Source: Gnetum montanum (taxonomy: Eukaryota > Streptophyta > Gnetopsida > Gnetales > Gnetaceae). From it: a DNA stretch of 64,000 nucleotides. The position numbers and the translations under genes were made by a program. The notes under the pieces are model-generated. The model had not been told where the DNA came from. It saw only the letters and a program-made list of their open reading frames with translations, and did no database searches. Positions 22,031 to 33,060 of this stretch are shown one piece after another; position 1 is the first letter of the stretch, and each line of letters begins with the position of its first letter. The stretch lies in assembly GCA_015680685.1 (NCBI GenBank), contig MNCI01008966.1, forward strand, positions 1-64,000, in the 5' to 3' direction.

Positions 22031-23200
22031 AGTGTAGGAATATCCATGGACAATTCTAGTGAGTTTAGGATATAACCAAGAAAAGGTTGTTGACCATTTG
22101 TTGACTACTTTCAATAGTTTTGCTTTTTGCTCAGGAGCAAGTTTAGTAATAAGTATGACTAGCTTACCATTTTTCAAGAATGCATATTCTAGGCTAGTAG
22201 GTAGAGTTTTCAACTTCAGGGTCTCTTGTTTCAAATTCTTAAGGATCTCAAACTCTCCCCAATTGGTATCATCATTTTCATTATTAGAGAGTTAGTGATG
22301 AACTTACTCTAGTTTATCCATGCTTGCAACATAAGCACATGTTAGGCTCTCAGTAGGTTCCATGCACATTATGATACTTTCAAAATTAGTAGTCAGCCAC
22401 TAGGTGCCTTCTTGTTTTGTGGTTGCTACATACAAACACCTTTGAATATTTGTTTCATGTGCACACTGCTTGCATGCAGAAATAGATGCTCATTTCATAA
22501 ATCAGAGTTTCTACACATAATTGCATCTTGTATCATTGTATGCAATGCATGGAACTCATCTCTCCTTGATCTTTCCAAATGCATTTTCCTTAGATATCTT
22601 TAGGGAAAGATCTTTGATGCCCATTCTTGCATCAAAAGTGCTTAGCCATGTCCTTCCCATAATGATTGAGAAGTCCCCATTACAATTCTCAACCTTGATT
22701 ACTAGGAAATTAGTAGGATAAGACCACCCATAGGTAGTGGTTACAATGTCTTTGACCAATCCCAATGGAATAGTGATGAACTGGTCTACCAATTCCAATT
22801 TGATATTACTCTTCTTGAGAGGTAGCAGGTTCCATGCAGTATACATCTCATGAGAAATCAAGTTCACATTGGAACCTAAATCAAGAAGAGCTTTACATGG
22901 TTCATTCCTAGCAATTTGTAAATAGATAAGAGGACTTCCAAGATCAACTAATTTCTTGGGAAGGTTTCTAGCTCAAATCCAGTTAGATACAACATGAGTG
23001 AGCAATTAGTTTAAAGGGGACTCAATGGAATGGTTTGCAGAGGATGAGGTAGGAGTAGGGTGACTAGCTGCCTAAGTTTGTAGGGTTGTTGGTTTAGAAG
23101 AATGGTCTTTTATGAGCATGAGATTCTGAACCCCTCGGTTGATGAACCAATTGTAGATTGATGGCCCTAATAGCATTGTGTTGCTGTAGTTGGGCTAGAA
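22031..23200 (-). pseudogene. Protease region of element 2
   Basis: Protease: EPCKALLDLGSNVNLIS, with DLG replacing the catalytic DSG/DTG triad, then LELVDQFITIPLGLVKDIV, GWSYPTNFLVIKV and IMGRTWLSTFDARMG (open frame 22867-22556). A linker toward RT follows, with LPTSLEYAFLKNGKLVILIT (22234-22007). The Pro/Gln-rich gag tail lies upstream. Confidence 0.87.
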
Positions 23201-25368
23201 GTTCACCCTGCATGGATGGAGCAGGTGGTAGCTATGTTGAGGATGGAGGAACAAGTGTAGGAGCAGGAGAAGGATAAAGATAAAATTTTGCATCCCTACT
23301 AGAATGTGGAGAATGAGCTTTGTAGTATTTGTGAGAGTGGTAGTGATGTTGGAAAGGANAATCTGGTTTCCTGTAAGGGTACTGTTGCCTTAGTGGTGGC
23401 ATCCCCCATGACTATGGTTGATGCCATTGTTGATATTTCTTGTATAGTTGTGGTGGAGTTCCACTTTGATAATATTGTTGTTGATGATGGAACTATCTAT
23501 GATTACCTTAAGGATAAGACAATCTATTGGGTCTTTGTTGTTTTGGTATTCATGGAATTAGGCCATACACCCTAGACACCTATAAGTGTGACACAATGGG
23601 GCAACATCCCTTAGGATGTTCATATTGATAGATGTCACACCCACCACCATCATCTAATTTAGTTTTTGAAATGCCCTCTATTGTAGTTATCTTGCCCTTA
23701 CCCCTTTGGTAGGCACATTCAACTTCTTTATGCCTCCTACAGTTATGATCACTACTTTGCTCTCTTGATTCTTTAGTGATTTTTAGAGCAGTTTGGAACT
23801 TTTTATCCAATGAATCCCACATTTTATCTACCTTAGTTGAAATTTCATACATAGATTTTTGAATTATCAAGGTTTGTCTATTCACCACCTGATCAAGTGG
23901 TGACTCTTCCTCACTATCATAAAATTGGACCTTCCTCTTTCTGATGGAAGGATCCCTGTTGTATTCTTTACCACTTTCCTGTTTTCTTAACTCTCCTTTT
24001 TTTGCTACCCGCTCAATTAGCCTTTAAATCTAATGGGCTTTGAGTTTTGATAGTCTCCCTTGGGCATAGACTCTACGAGTTCTTATTTTTTCTAATATAA
24101 GTCCATCTATGATATGGTGAAGCTATTCTTGCTAAAAATAACCATGGCTAGGGCATCGATCTATGAGAGAATAGTATCTACCCATGGCAATGTCCAAGGG
24201 TTAATGGTTTTCTTGCTTTCATCCTTGGAATTGCCTTTTCAAATTAGATACTTTAGAGTATGTCTATTACTTATCATTAAATAACTCTAGCATTGTACTC
24301 CACCTGTGGATGGATTCTAGCTCCAAGGACTAGTACCAGTTTTGTGCTTCCTTAATGAGTATCTTGGGAAATAGCTTTAATTTCTACCAATAATTTTGAA
24401 TATTTTGTAAGGCATAGGCATCATGAAAAGCTTGAAGATGTGTTTGTGGATCAGAGTTATATTCCCCCTCAAATTTGGAAATATTGTTCATATCAATTTG
24501 TTTGATCTGACTATCTTTCACATGCCTAGTTGGAATTTTTACTGCATTTGCAATATTTAGCATGCTTCGAGTTGCTAGCAAAGGCTCATCATCATCATTA
24601 TTTTGATGATGTCGATGATGTCCTCTACTACCCCTTCGTTCATGATGAACTTGATGATCATCATTGTTGTCTTGTTGTTCCCCTTCATCACAATTGTTTT
24701 TTCTATGGCATTTGTTAGAACTAGAAGAGGAAGAAAAAGATGTAGATGAAGAGGGCAAAGAGGGAGGAGGACTACCACCACCACGATGTCTACCAACTCC
24801 TCTACAATTTTCATAGCCACGTTCTTCAATTTTCTTATCATCTTGGCACTTGTCCCATTTTTACCTAAACTTCCATTTTACCTAAACTTGGATTGTCAAT
24901 AGTGGATTTCAAATTCAAGGCCACATATTCATCACCAATAACACGGGATGGAGAATCTTCATGTTGAGAACCCACAGAAGGAGAATCCTCATTGTTGTTC
25001 TATTTAAGCAAAAATAAGGGATTGGTGAACCATTTCCCCTTTATACTCTCATGGTGCTTCTCCTAGTGTCAATCTCTCCTACATTGTGTTTCAGTGGAAT
25101 AGTAGTCCTGGTAGTCATAATCATGCACAACATACTTCTCTTAAAGATCTTGGATGCCCAACCTCCTAAGAGTTTGAAGTAGAATCTTGGGCATAGATCG
25201 ATTGGGAGGCAGTACAATGTTTCCTTCCATATCTCGCCATCGTAGTTACTCATCCTAATGTAAGATGAAGGTGAAGTTAGGAACATACTCATCTGGATGA
25301 GTATACATCACCTTACATTCTTGAGGAACTGGTGGTTTAATATCATGATGTTTGTGAGAAGAAGAAAT
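23201..25368 (-). pseudogene. gag of element 2
   Basis: The position equivalent to the element 1 ATG is ATT at 25368 (ATTTCTTCTTCT against ATGTCTTCTTCT), so the start codon is lost. The core reads IKQIDMNNISKFEGEYNSDP and LQAFHDAYALQNIQN (24758-24384). The C-terminal frame (23888-23580) ends with the knuckle variant CDIYQYEHPKGCCP, again with Tyr for the second Cys. A His/Asp-rich low-complexity insert (RRGSRGHHRHHQNNDDDE) precedes the core. Frameshifts throughout. Confidence 0.87.
23359..23359. other. Ambiguous base in the assembly
   Basis: The only N in the window lies here, within the element 2 gag tail. Confidence 0.99.
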
Positions 25369-25500
25369 TTTGTAATATAAATAAGATATTAGTGTGCTTA
25401 TTGATTATATTTATTATGAGAATGATTTTGACCTTAGAGTTCATCCAATGATGTTAATGATGTTTACTAAACCTAGATAATGCACATTCAAATAAAAAGA

Positions 25501-25519
25501 GTCCCTAGAAATGGCACCA
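25501..25519 (-). other. Primer binding site of element 2
   Basis: On the element strand TGGTGCCATTTCTAGGGAC starts one base after the 5' LTR end. It lies in the same place as in elements 1, 3 and 4 and is a decayed form of the tRNA-Asp-type site. Confidence 0.83.
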
Positions 25520-25520
25520 A

Positions 25521-26446
25521 TGATGAGCAGCGAGTACCCCTCTAATCAACCAGACGAATCACTAAGTGTTCACACATGATTTGGTCGAATTCTGTAGACT
25601 CTATGTCTTCTAGTACACTAGCCTTTAGGAAGTGAACTTGCCCTAACATTCATTCGCTATCTTCCCAATTACACTTATGAATTACAAAGGTATGGTTAAG
25701 TGTAATCGAGGCATATGATTTTTATTATTTTATGTTTTATGTTCCTGGTGCTTTAGAATAGAGGAATGAAGTAATTTAATAGGTAATTTAATTTAACTAT
25801 TAATCTCTAACTAATCCTAACATAAGTATCTAGTCCCACTTTTCATACACATCCTGAACGCATACAACATTGTTGGGCTACCAAGTGTTAAATGCTATTG
25901 GAATTACCAAGTGTTGTATGTTATGCTCGAAGTGGTCGTACTTATGTGTTTAATATATTTAGCTTAATTACTTAATTAATCAATTAAATTATAGTTTAGC
26001 TTAATTAATTACATAATTAATGAAAACAATAAATGCAAAAATAAATCATTAATCTATTCCAAATGCTGCAAGGTTTGATCAAAAGGCTTATCTTTATTGT
26101 TGTTTACATTGGTGTGCTTAGGTATATTAGTGCTTGAATAAAGGTTTGTACACTTTCTGACTCCTACTATAGACACTCAAAGAAATATTCTAAATCTCAA
26201 ATGACAAAATTACAAGAGCTCTACTACAATTATGACTTCACCTCCCATAAACACAACTGGTGAGCATGTTTTCATAGACTTTATTGCGGAGCTACATTGA
26301 CAAGGCTCCATAAATGTAGCAAATGCTATGTCAACATAGCCTCGTTGATGGGGCAACACCATGTAGATGGGGTTGCATCGATGAGGGCTTGTTGATGAGG
26401 CCACATCAATGAAGACTCATCGATGTGACACTTTGATGTTTCATCA
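25521..26446 (-). repeat. Element 2 5' LTR
   Basis: 926 bp, matching 4033-4918. On the element strand U3 begins TGATGAAACATC and has repeated ATCGATGAG/CATCAAC motifs (26290-26440). The sequence corresponding to the TATA box is changed to TCTATGAAAACA, where the other copy has TCTATAAATACA. R carries AATAAAGATA near 26095. Confidence 0.93.
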
Positions 26447-26451
26447 GTTAG

Positions 26452-27085
26452 CAAAAGAAAGATAGAATATATGAAATGAAATTTCAATAACATAAATAGT
26501 GGTAGAATAGAAGTGATAATTCAAGACCAAAAAGTCCCTCATTGCGAATATTTTTGCTCCCTATGATCAATGCTCTAATTATATTGTAAAATTAATAAAG
26601 ATATAATAAATAGAATTGAGATAGGATGGTCAAATTGGAGATAGGCTAGTTATATTTTATTTGATGAAAGAATACCAATAAAAATAAAAATAAATTTTAC
26701 AAGACAATAATCAAACTTGTTATCTTATATAGTGTTAAATGTTGGGCAATACAAAAGAGGCATGAATAAAAAATCAATGTGGTAGAAATGAAAATGCTTA
26801 AATGGGTGTTGAATGTTACCATAAGAGATAAATAAACAATATAAATATTTGATGAAGACCTAGAGTGGCTTCTATTTTAGATAAGTTACAAGAATGGTGG
26901 CTTAGATGGTTTAGGCATGTGCAAAGAAGATCAAACGACAAAAAAAATTGAAGATGATTTGAAGAAATTGCAAATAAATGAAGATTTAGCTCTTCATAGA
27001 GATGAATGGTGAAAAGAATTCATTTAGCTAGCCCCATTTTTTTGGACAAGGCTAGGATGATGATGATGAATATAGTTTGTCATCC
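26452..27085 (+). pseudogene. LINE reverse transcriptase, 3' portion
   Basis: This continues the RT interrupted at 4032. After the GTTAG duplication it reads KERKIEYMK (usually KTEYMECNF), then IIQDQKVPHCEYF and CQIGDRL. The C-terminal blocks WAIQKRHE, VVEMKMLKWVLNVTIRDK and WWLRWFRHVQRRS-like follow in mixed frames. It ends near TTTTTTTGGACAAGGCTAGG ATGATGATGATGA (27034-27072), a typical tail of this LINE type. Joining the two parts across element 2 restores the block order, which supports the nested model. Confidence 0.83.
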
Positions 27086-27099
27086 ATGTGAACATGGTA

Positions 27100-27720
27100 G
27101 AGCTAGACTTAAAAAATTTACATTATTCAAATATGACTCCTTTTGGTAAATTTATTTGATTTAGAGAATTATGAATGAAATTATCATGTGAATTAATGTA
27201 ATGAAGGATAAATATTTGAACTAAGAAGATTTTCTATAAAAAGCACCAATAATATATATTCTTAGAAAGTGACAAGAGCTTATAATACTTTATGCACAAA
27301 TTTAGTGGATAAAGAAGTTATTCACTTAAAGAAAATGACTTTAATACCTAAAGTCCATGTCTTTCTTAAATTGACGTGAAAAGAGAAAGTTTTTAAAGAG
27401 ATAACTTGTTGAAATGAGGATGGATAATATATAATAGATGTTTTCTTTTGTAAGAATGCTTGTAACAATGGCAATCATTTTTTTATTTTTTATTTTTTAT
27501 TTTTGCATTATCCTACAATTATCTAGATTTAAAATAGTGTTTGGAAAGATATAAATCATCATTTTATTATACCAAAATATTTCCAACATCTTCCAATAAC
27601 TTGAACTTAGATTAGAAAAACTTGATGAATTAATCAAATTTGGAGAGCTTTTTTAGTACATGTGGTCTTTTAGATTTGGAAAGAAAGAACAAGTGGAAGG
27701 AGAATCTGAAATAAAATGAA
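27100..27720 (+). pseudogene. Plant L1-type LINE C-terminal fragment (zf-RVT region)
   Basis: In mixed frames the sequence gives INVMKDKYLN (L1: VMKxKYFP), KVHVFLK and KEKVFKEITC (L1: TRDNLxxRG), then FFCKNACNNGNHFF, which matches the zinc-binding reverse transcriptase region (CxLCxxxxExxxHLF). WSFRFGKKEQVEGESE resembles the terminal WxxWKxRNxxIFE block. It is unrelated to the preceding LINE and starts directly after its tail. No RT core is present. Confidence 0.65.
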
Positions 27721-28400
27721 ACTTGACTACTTAACTACTTGAGCATTACATAATTATAAATTTTATTTCTAAAGATAAGGTTATATTAGTAACTTGATAT
27801 AATTATTTTGAAATTGAAACTAAAGATTTTATTTCTCTAGAGGCTAAAATGATCTATTTCACACACAATACATTCATCTCATAAAAATAAATATAGATTT
27901 AATAAAGTGGCTACACACTACTAGATTCAACAAAAATACATCATACAGACTTTTTTTTGCAATAATATTTTTTTTCATAGATATTTAGTCAAAGGACAAT
28001 TAGAAAAAACATAGTGAAAATGATCATATGAATCCATAAATATCAAATCCCATTCAAAAACCTCATAAACATATCCTACTCAAAAATATCTAAATCTTAT
28101 AAAACAAATTCCAATCTAATTGCATAGGATAGATTTTCATTTAAATCACATAACTAAATATCTAGATTTTTAAAACCTAATAGACTTGAATGAGATGAGA
28201 GTAATAGAATTGATTATGTACATCTTTACGAGGTTTGGCAAAGGAGAATAATACAAGTCCAACAAAGATCATATCATCTTCTAAGAAACAATATGCATAA
28301 ATTGTGATGAAAGGTATTGGACTTAATTGCATGAGTATTTTCCCTAGTTTGGAAGGGGCTTATAATGAAATTCATAAGTCACAATGTTTATATTAGAAAT
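27721..28400. other. Unassigned AT-rich sequence
   Basis: No reading frame, repeat or RNA signal is recognised. It may be LINE untranslated remnants. Confidence 0.5.
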
Positions 28401-29650
28401 TATGAACCCTCAATTAGCAACAAAAATAGTTATGTCCAATGTAACCATTGATAAGGCAAAATCATGAGCAAAAAATAATTAGAATCTTTCTAGAATAAAT
28501 TCAACAACTTTCTCAATACTCAAACTTTCATATACAAACTATCAAAAGTAGAAAATTGACAAATTCAACACATCCTTAAAATTATTTCTTGAAAAATTAA
28601 TAAAATTTAAATTAAAAAATCTAGATTTATAATTTTTGCTCATCCTCAAAATCTCCTAGCCCACATAACCTACATGTATGCTTTTCTTTGGGAAGGTTAA
28701 TCCATCTCTCACTTTTTATCCTGGTCAATGTGAACTCAAATAAATCTTATTGATTAAGCTAAAATATTGTATTAGGATTTTAGGTATAAGATAAGAATCT
28801 TCTAAATATAATTGAGTATCTCTAATAATCTCTAAGTAATTTTTTTCTTCTATGTTTCAGCATAACCTTCCCAAGACTTGTTGCTTAATGAACTTATGTA
28901 TGTGCTTAGGATTACTTTGTATTACCTCCAATATGATATTCCTTGTCTTTATTCATTATATCTTATGAAAATACTATCCTTGTTCTTTTGTGTATTCAAT
29001 AACTTCTTTATAAATTTTAGTATGGTTAGTTTTTACAAGATTTTAAATGTAGTTAAATAAATTGACAAAGAGCTTCAATTTCTATGAGGAGTAGCTCCCA
29101 TTTTAGAAGTGACATAGGATAAAACATCCATGCCTTCAACTTCATTTTACCTACTAAAAATATTTTTTGTACCCTTTTAATAACCTACGAGCACTAAGCT
29201 TTGGCCCCCTTATAATATTATAAGATAAAGAACTACTTGAAAATTTTGTCTTCAAACCTTCCAAGCCCATAAACCTAATGTTTTGCATTTTTTTTAATTT
29301 TATAGAACCTTAATTTCTTTTTTTAAGGGTAAGGTAATTTGATATGCCTGAAACAACACCTCCAGACTAGCATACTTAGGGTGTTGGTACTAGATTTTGA
29401 ACCTAACAAATTTGGGTGCAAGGAAATGCAAGCTAACCAATTGGGCAACGACATGTGGTCAAAGCCTTATTTCCTTTGGCAATTCTCTCATTGACACATT
29501 TATCTCATTTATATTACTCACATAATAGAGACCTAAGTATGTAAAGGACTTTACTATTTCTATATTTATGGTCCTAAATTTAAAATTATAATCTACCTTT
29601 TTTGTATTACATATCATCATTTTCATTTTGTTTTTTCAAATTTTGATCCC
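28400..29650 (-). pseudogene. LINE RT C-terminal fragment carrying a SINE insertion
   Basis: On the minus strand 29650-29490 reads RKVDYNFKFRTINIEIV, then KSFTYLGLYY, the thumb region of LINE RTs (xVDSFKYLG). After a SINE (29460-29318) reading resumes with MGLEGLKTKF, KGYKKYFLVGKMKLK and LLIEIEALCQ. The zinc-binding C-terminus LPKEKHTCRLCGLGDFEDEQ lies at about 28690-28620. The layout matches the LINE RT at 43088-44088, so both may belong to one LINE family. Multiple stops. Confidence 0.72.
29318..29460 (-). repeat. tRNA-derived SINE, family A, copy 2
   Basis: On the minus strand TTGCCCAATTGGTTAGCTTG is a good A box and GTTAGGTTCAAAAT contains a B box. The body and the TTACCCTTAAAAAAAG tail match copy 1 at 2010-2155. 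It splits the LINE fragment around it, so it inserted after that LINE. Confidence 0.75.
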
Positions 29651-29674
29651 TTTATATTGGTCGATCATTAATAT

Positions 29675-30047
29675 TACATTTTTTAGGTATACCAAAGACA
29701 AGGTGAAATGGATGAATTTTTTTTTTAAAGTTGAAAAACATATAGATGATATGCATATAACTTCTCCAAAAATTCATAAAGTTTTTAGGGTTCCAGGTGA
29801 ACAATGTGAAAAGCCCTAATATGTAACTATTAAGTTTTATGATGTAGAAGATAGAGTGCATGTTTGGAGATATTTAAGCCACAGGAAGTAAACTGATAAT
29901 AGGAAAAAAATTTGGATAAATAGGGATCTTACTCAAAAGGAACTTGTAGAAAGGGATAAACAATGGAACAATGTTAAGGTACCTTGTGGATAGGGTTTCA
30001 TAGCATACCTAGATGTTAGTAACATGGCAATTATTACAAATAAGTAG
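29675..30047 (+). pseudogene. LINE ORF1-like RNA-binding fragment
   Basis: An open stretch to 29819 gives SPKIHKVFRVPGEQCEKP. Beyond the stop come YVTIKFYDVEDRVHVWRYLS and KKIWINRDLTQKELVERDKQ. This order (hRxG, RxIIvkF, DxVxxAxK, IxxDLT) resembles the RRM and C-terminal domains of LINE ORF1 proteins. It ends where element 3 begins. A LINE RT fragment in the same orientation lies beyond element 3, so the two may be parts of one LINE, but no endonuclease is seen between them. Confidence 0.5.
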
Positions 30048-30922
30048 TAATGAGTCATCATTTAACTGCATCAATGGGATCCCATCAATGTGTGGTTTGC
30101 TACTTAGTGATGAGTTGTTTAATTGGCTGTGTTAATGAGCATGCATCGACACAGTGTCTAGCCTTGCTTATATAAATGCATGTACTCATTGCATTTATGA
30201 CATGTTAAGTCAGTAGCCTAGTTGAACTCTTGCAATTTTCCTAGTTCATAGTTAGAATATTTTCTAAGTGCACACAGTAGGACTTCAAGGATTGTATGGG
30301 TCCTTATTTGAGCATCAATGTACCTAAACAGTTTGATGTAATGACAATAAAGATGAGATTCTTAAAACTCCTTGTAGCACTTAAAATAGATTAATGTTTT
30401 CTTTCATGCACTTTATTATTCATGCATTTTACATTCCTATCCTTAGCTAATTAATACACTTAATAATAACACATAAGTATAACCACTTTGAACATACCAC
30501 TTAATGCTAGGTAATCCTAGCAGTGGTTATCTGGTATAACCAATGATAGACACTTGGTAACCCAGTAGTGTTAGAGTGAGTTTAGGATGTGAATGGAAAG
30601 TGGGCTTGGATGCTTATGTTAGGCTAGTTAGACTAATAAATTAGATGGTTAAATAGTTAATCTCTAATTAAATTTTTTATTTCACACTTAGATCAAATTT
30701 AGTAAAATATAAAATATAAATAAAAATCATGTGCCTTGGCTTACACTTAACCATACAACTAAGCTTACACAAGTAAAGCTAAGAAGACAACAATCATAAC
30801 TCTCATAGCACTATCTTTTCCCATCAGTGCGTTTAGGGGCTAAGTCCACAAAATTCAACTAGATTGCTGGTGAATGCTTGTGATTTGTATGGTTGAGCGA
30901 AGGGACTACTTGTTGCTGATCA
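30048..30922 (+). repeat. Element 3 5' LTR
   Basis: U3 has GCATGCATCGACAC-type repeats followed by TATATAAATG (30169). R has AATAAAGATGAGATTC (30348). U5 has GGTAATCCTAGCAG and TTGGTAACCCAGTAGTG. It ends TTGCTGATCA, next to the primer site. It matches 42257-43087 along its length. Confidence 0.88.
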
Positions 30923-30923
30923 T

Positions 30924-30942
30924 TGGTGCCATTGTCAAGGAC
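30924..30942 (+). other. Primer binding site of element 3
   Basis: TGGTGCCATTGTCAAGGAC lies one base after the LTR end. Differences from the tRNA-Asp-type site are transitions. Confidence 0.86.
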
Positions 30943-31069
30943 TTAGTCTAGCTAAGTGTGCTACATAGGGAAGATAGTAAAATTTAAAAAACATGTTGTA
31001 TACAATAACTAACACTAAATCATTAAGAATCTAATGGCAAATGCACACTATTGATTAGCAATCGCTAAT

Positions 31070-33060
31070 ATGGATTCTTCTCATAGGGAAGAATCTCCAC
31101 TGCCATTCATAGGTGAGTTCAATCAAAGATAAGAAGGTAAAAGGACACAAGGCTCCCAACAATGTTGTGTTGTGTACACTCATTCAAATCCTTACACTTC
31201 GAATTTCACCTTCATCCTACATCAAGATGAGTAGATGTAATGGAGGGACATGAAGGATAACATTGTGTTACTCCCTAATCAATCTATTCTTGCAATGTTT
31301 GCTAAATAATATAATTAGGTTGGGCATCACCAAACTCAACTTAGAGTATGAGGTCTAAGATCATGTCTCTCAATATTAGCATCCCACTAAGGTCCAATGA
31401 AAGAAATATTGGAAGATGGAAGCTTGATATGAGGCTTCAAAGGGTAAAGGGTTTCCTACCCACTCATTCTTGCAACCACACAAAGATGGCGAGGACTTCT
31501 TTTCAGGCTAGTTCCACTACAAATATTCTTCCCCTTTCATTGAAGGGAAGACCCTCAACCAAAGCTGATAGTCAACTATGAATAACTTAGGTGAGGAAAA
31601 GAATGACTCAGAGGATTAGGAGGCCTCAAAGGATAACAACCAAAGTCATTTATCTAGAGGTAGGGACAATGAAAATCATTAGGAGAAAGATAAACATGGT
31701 GATTGGGGTAGGGACTGAAGAAGGAATCATTCCAGTGTTGATTCTCCTTTCTCTTCACCTTCATTATCTTCCTTCTCCAACTTCGATAAGAGAAGTAGAG
31801 ACTGGGATTGTGGAAAGAACAATAGATATTATGATGAAAGTGAATAGTGGGATAGGGATAATCGTAGATCCTTTTAGAACAACAAATACTAGGGGCATGA
31901 ACAATAGCAAGGGAACAAATGTCACAAAGATGGAAGGCATAGTAGGACTCATCGTAGGCATCATGGCCGTGAATGGGACCACTAAGACCATTATGATTAT
32001 GATGAGCCCCTACTAGTTATAAGAAATATGTTGAATATTTCAAAGGTTATCAGAATTTCCACTAGATACTTAAAGGATAGTTGCATTAAGTGGCTAGATA
32101 TGAACAATATCCCCAAGTTTGAGGGGGATATAATTCAGATCCAAAGAATCATTTGTAAGCCTTTCATGATGCCTATGCTGAAAATGAATGGAAAAAGCTA
32201 AAATTATTCTTGAGGACACTCATCAAAGAAGCAAAAAGCTGGTACTAGTCTTTGGAATCAGAATCTGTTCGATGATGAAGTATGATGCTAAAGCTATTCA
32301 CTCACATCCTCTAGAGTGTCTAATTTTAGAAGTCAAATCCAAAGCTAAAAATAAGGCATTCATGAGTACTTGGATGTAGTCATGAGTAGGTACTACTCTT
32401 TGTTGCATTGATGCCCAAGCCATGGATCCTCCCAATGGAATTAGCTACACCATATCATAGATGGGCTCATAACTAAAATTAGAAGAACCCTTAGGCTCTA
32501 TTCCTAAGGGAGACTTTATGAGTTAATGATCCATTAGATCTGAAAGCTCATAGAGTAAGTGGTCAATGAGGAAGGAAAGCTAAAAAACTAAGAAAGTACA
32601 AAAGAGTACAATAGAGACCCCTCCATCCAAAAAGGGAGGTTCATTTTTGTGAAAATGAGGAGGAGGCATCACTTAATGAAGTGATGCAGAGGAAAACCTT
32701 GCTAATCCAATAATCTATTATTGAAATATCGGCTAAGGTAGATAAGATGTGGGACTCCTTGGATGAGAATTTAAAAACTACTTTGAAGATGGTAGAGGAA
32801 ACAAATGATCAAGGAGGTAGTGGCTGTGAATGAAGGAAGAAAAAGGATGTTGAATGGAAATATCATAAGGATAAGGGTAAATTTGCAGTAGTAGAGGAGG
32901 TTGCAAATTCAAAGACTGATGATGATGGCTGTGACATCTATTAATATGAACATCCTAAAAGATGTTGTCCCATATTGTCACACCTACAAGAATTTGGGAT
33001 GTATGATTTACATCCTAGATTGGAAAAATGGCAAGCACCTGGGAGGTTGTCTTATCTAGA
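31070..33060 (+). pseudogene. gag of element 3
   Basis: The start ATG at 31070 (MDSSHREESPLPFIGEFNQ) corresponds to that of element 1. YTSNFTFILHQDE and NIVLLPNQSILAM follow in the same frame before stops. The core reads WLDMNNIPKFEGDI-like at about 32095 and AFHDAYAENEWKKLK-like near 32170. The C-terminal knuckle variant CDIY-YEHPKRCCP is at 32930-32970, with Tyr again for the second Cys. Charged segments (ISAKVDKMWDSLDENLKTTL, about 32730) suggest coiled coil. Many frameshifts. Confidence 0.85.

Larger units (their letters stand above)
4033..26446 (-). mobile_element. Element 2: Athila-like Ty3/gypsy LTR retrotransposon
   Basis: Terminal LTRs lie at 4033-4918 and 25521-26446 and are flanked by a perfect 5-bp duplication GTTAG (4028-4032 and 26447-26451). 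On the minus strand the order is 5' LTR, primer site, gag, protease, RT, RNase H, integrase, spacer, extra ORF, 3' LTR. Without the nested element 1 it is about 13 kb. It inserted into a LINE RT gene and was later hit by element 1 inside its extra ORF. All genes are decayed. Catalytic losses include DLG in protease, FMDE in RT and an Asp-to-Asn change in RNase H. Confidence 0.93.
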
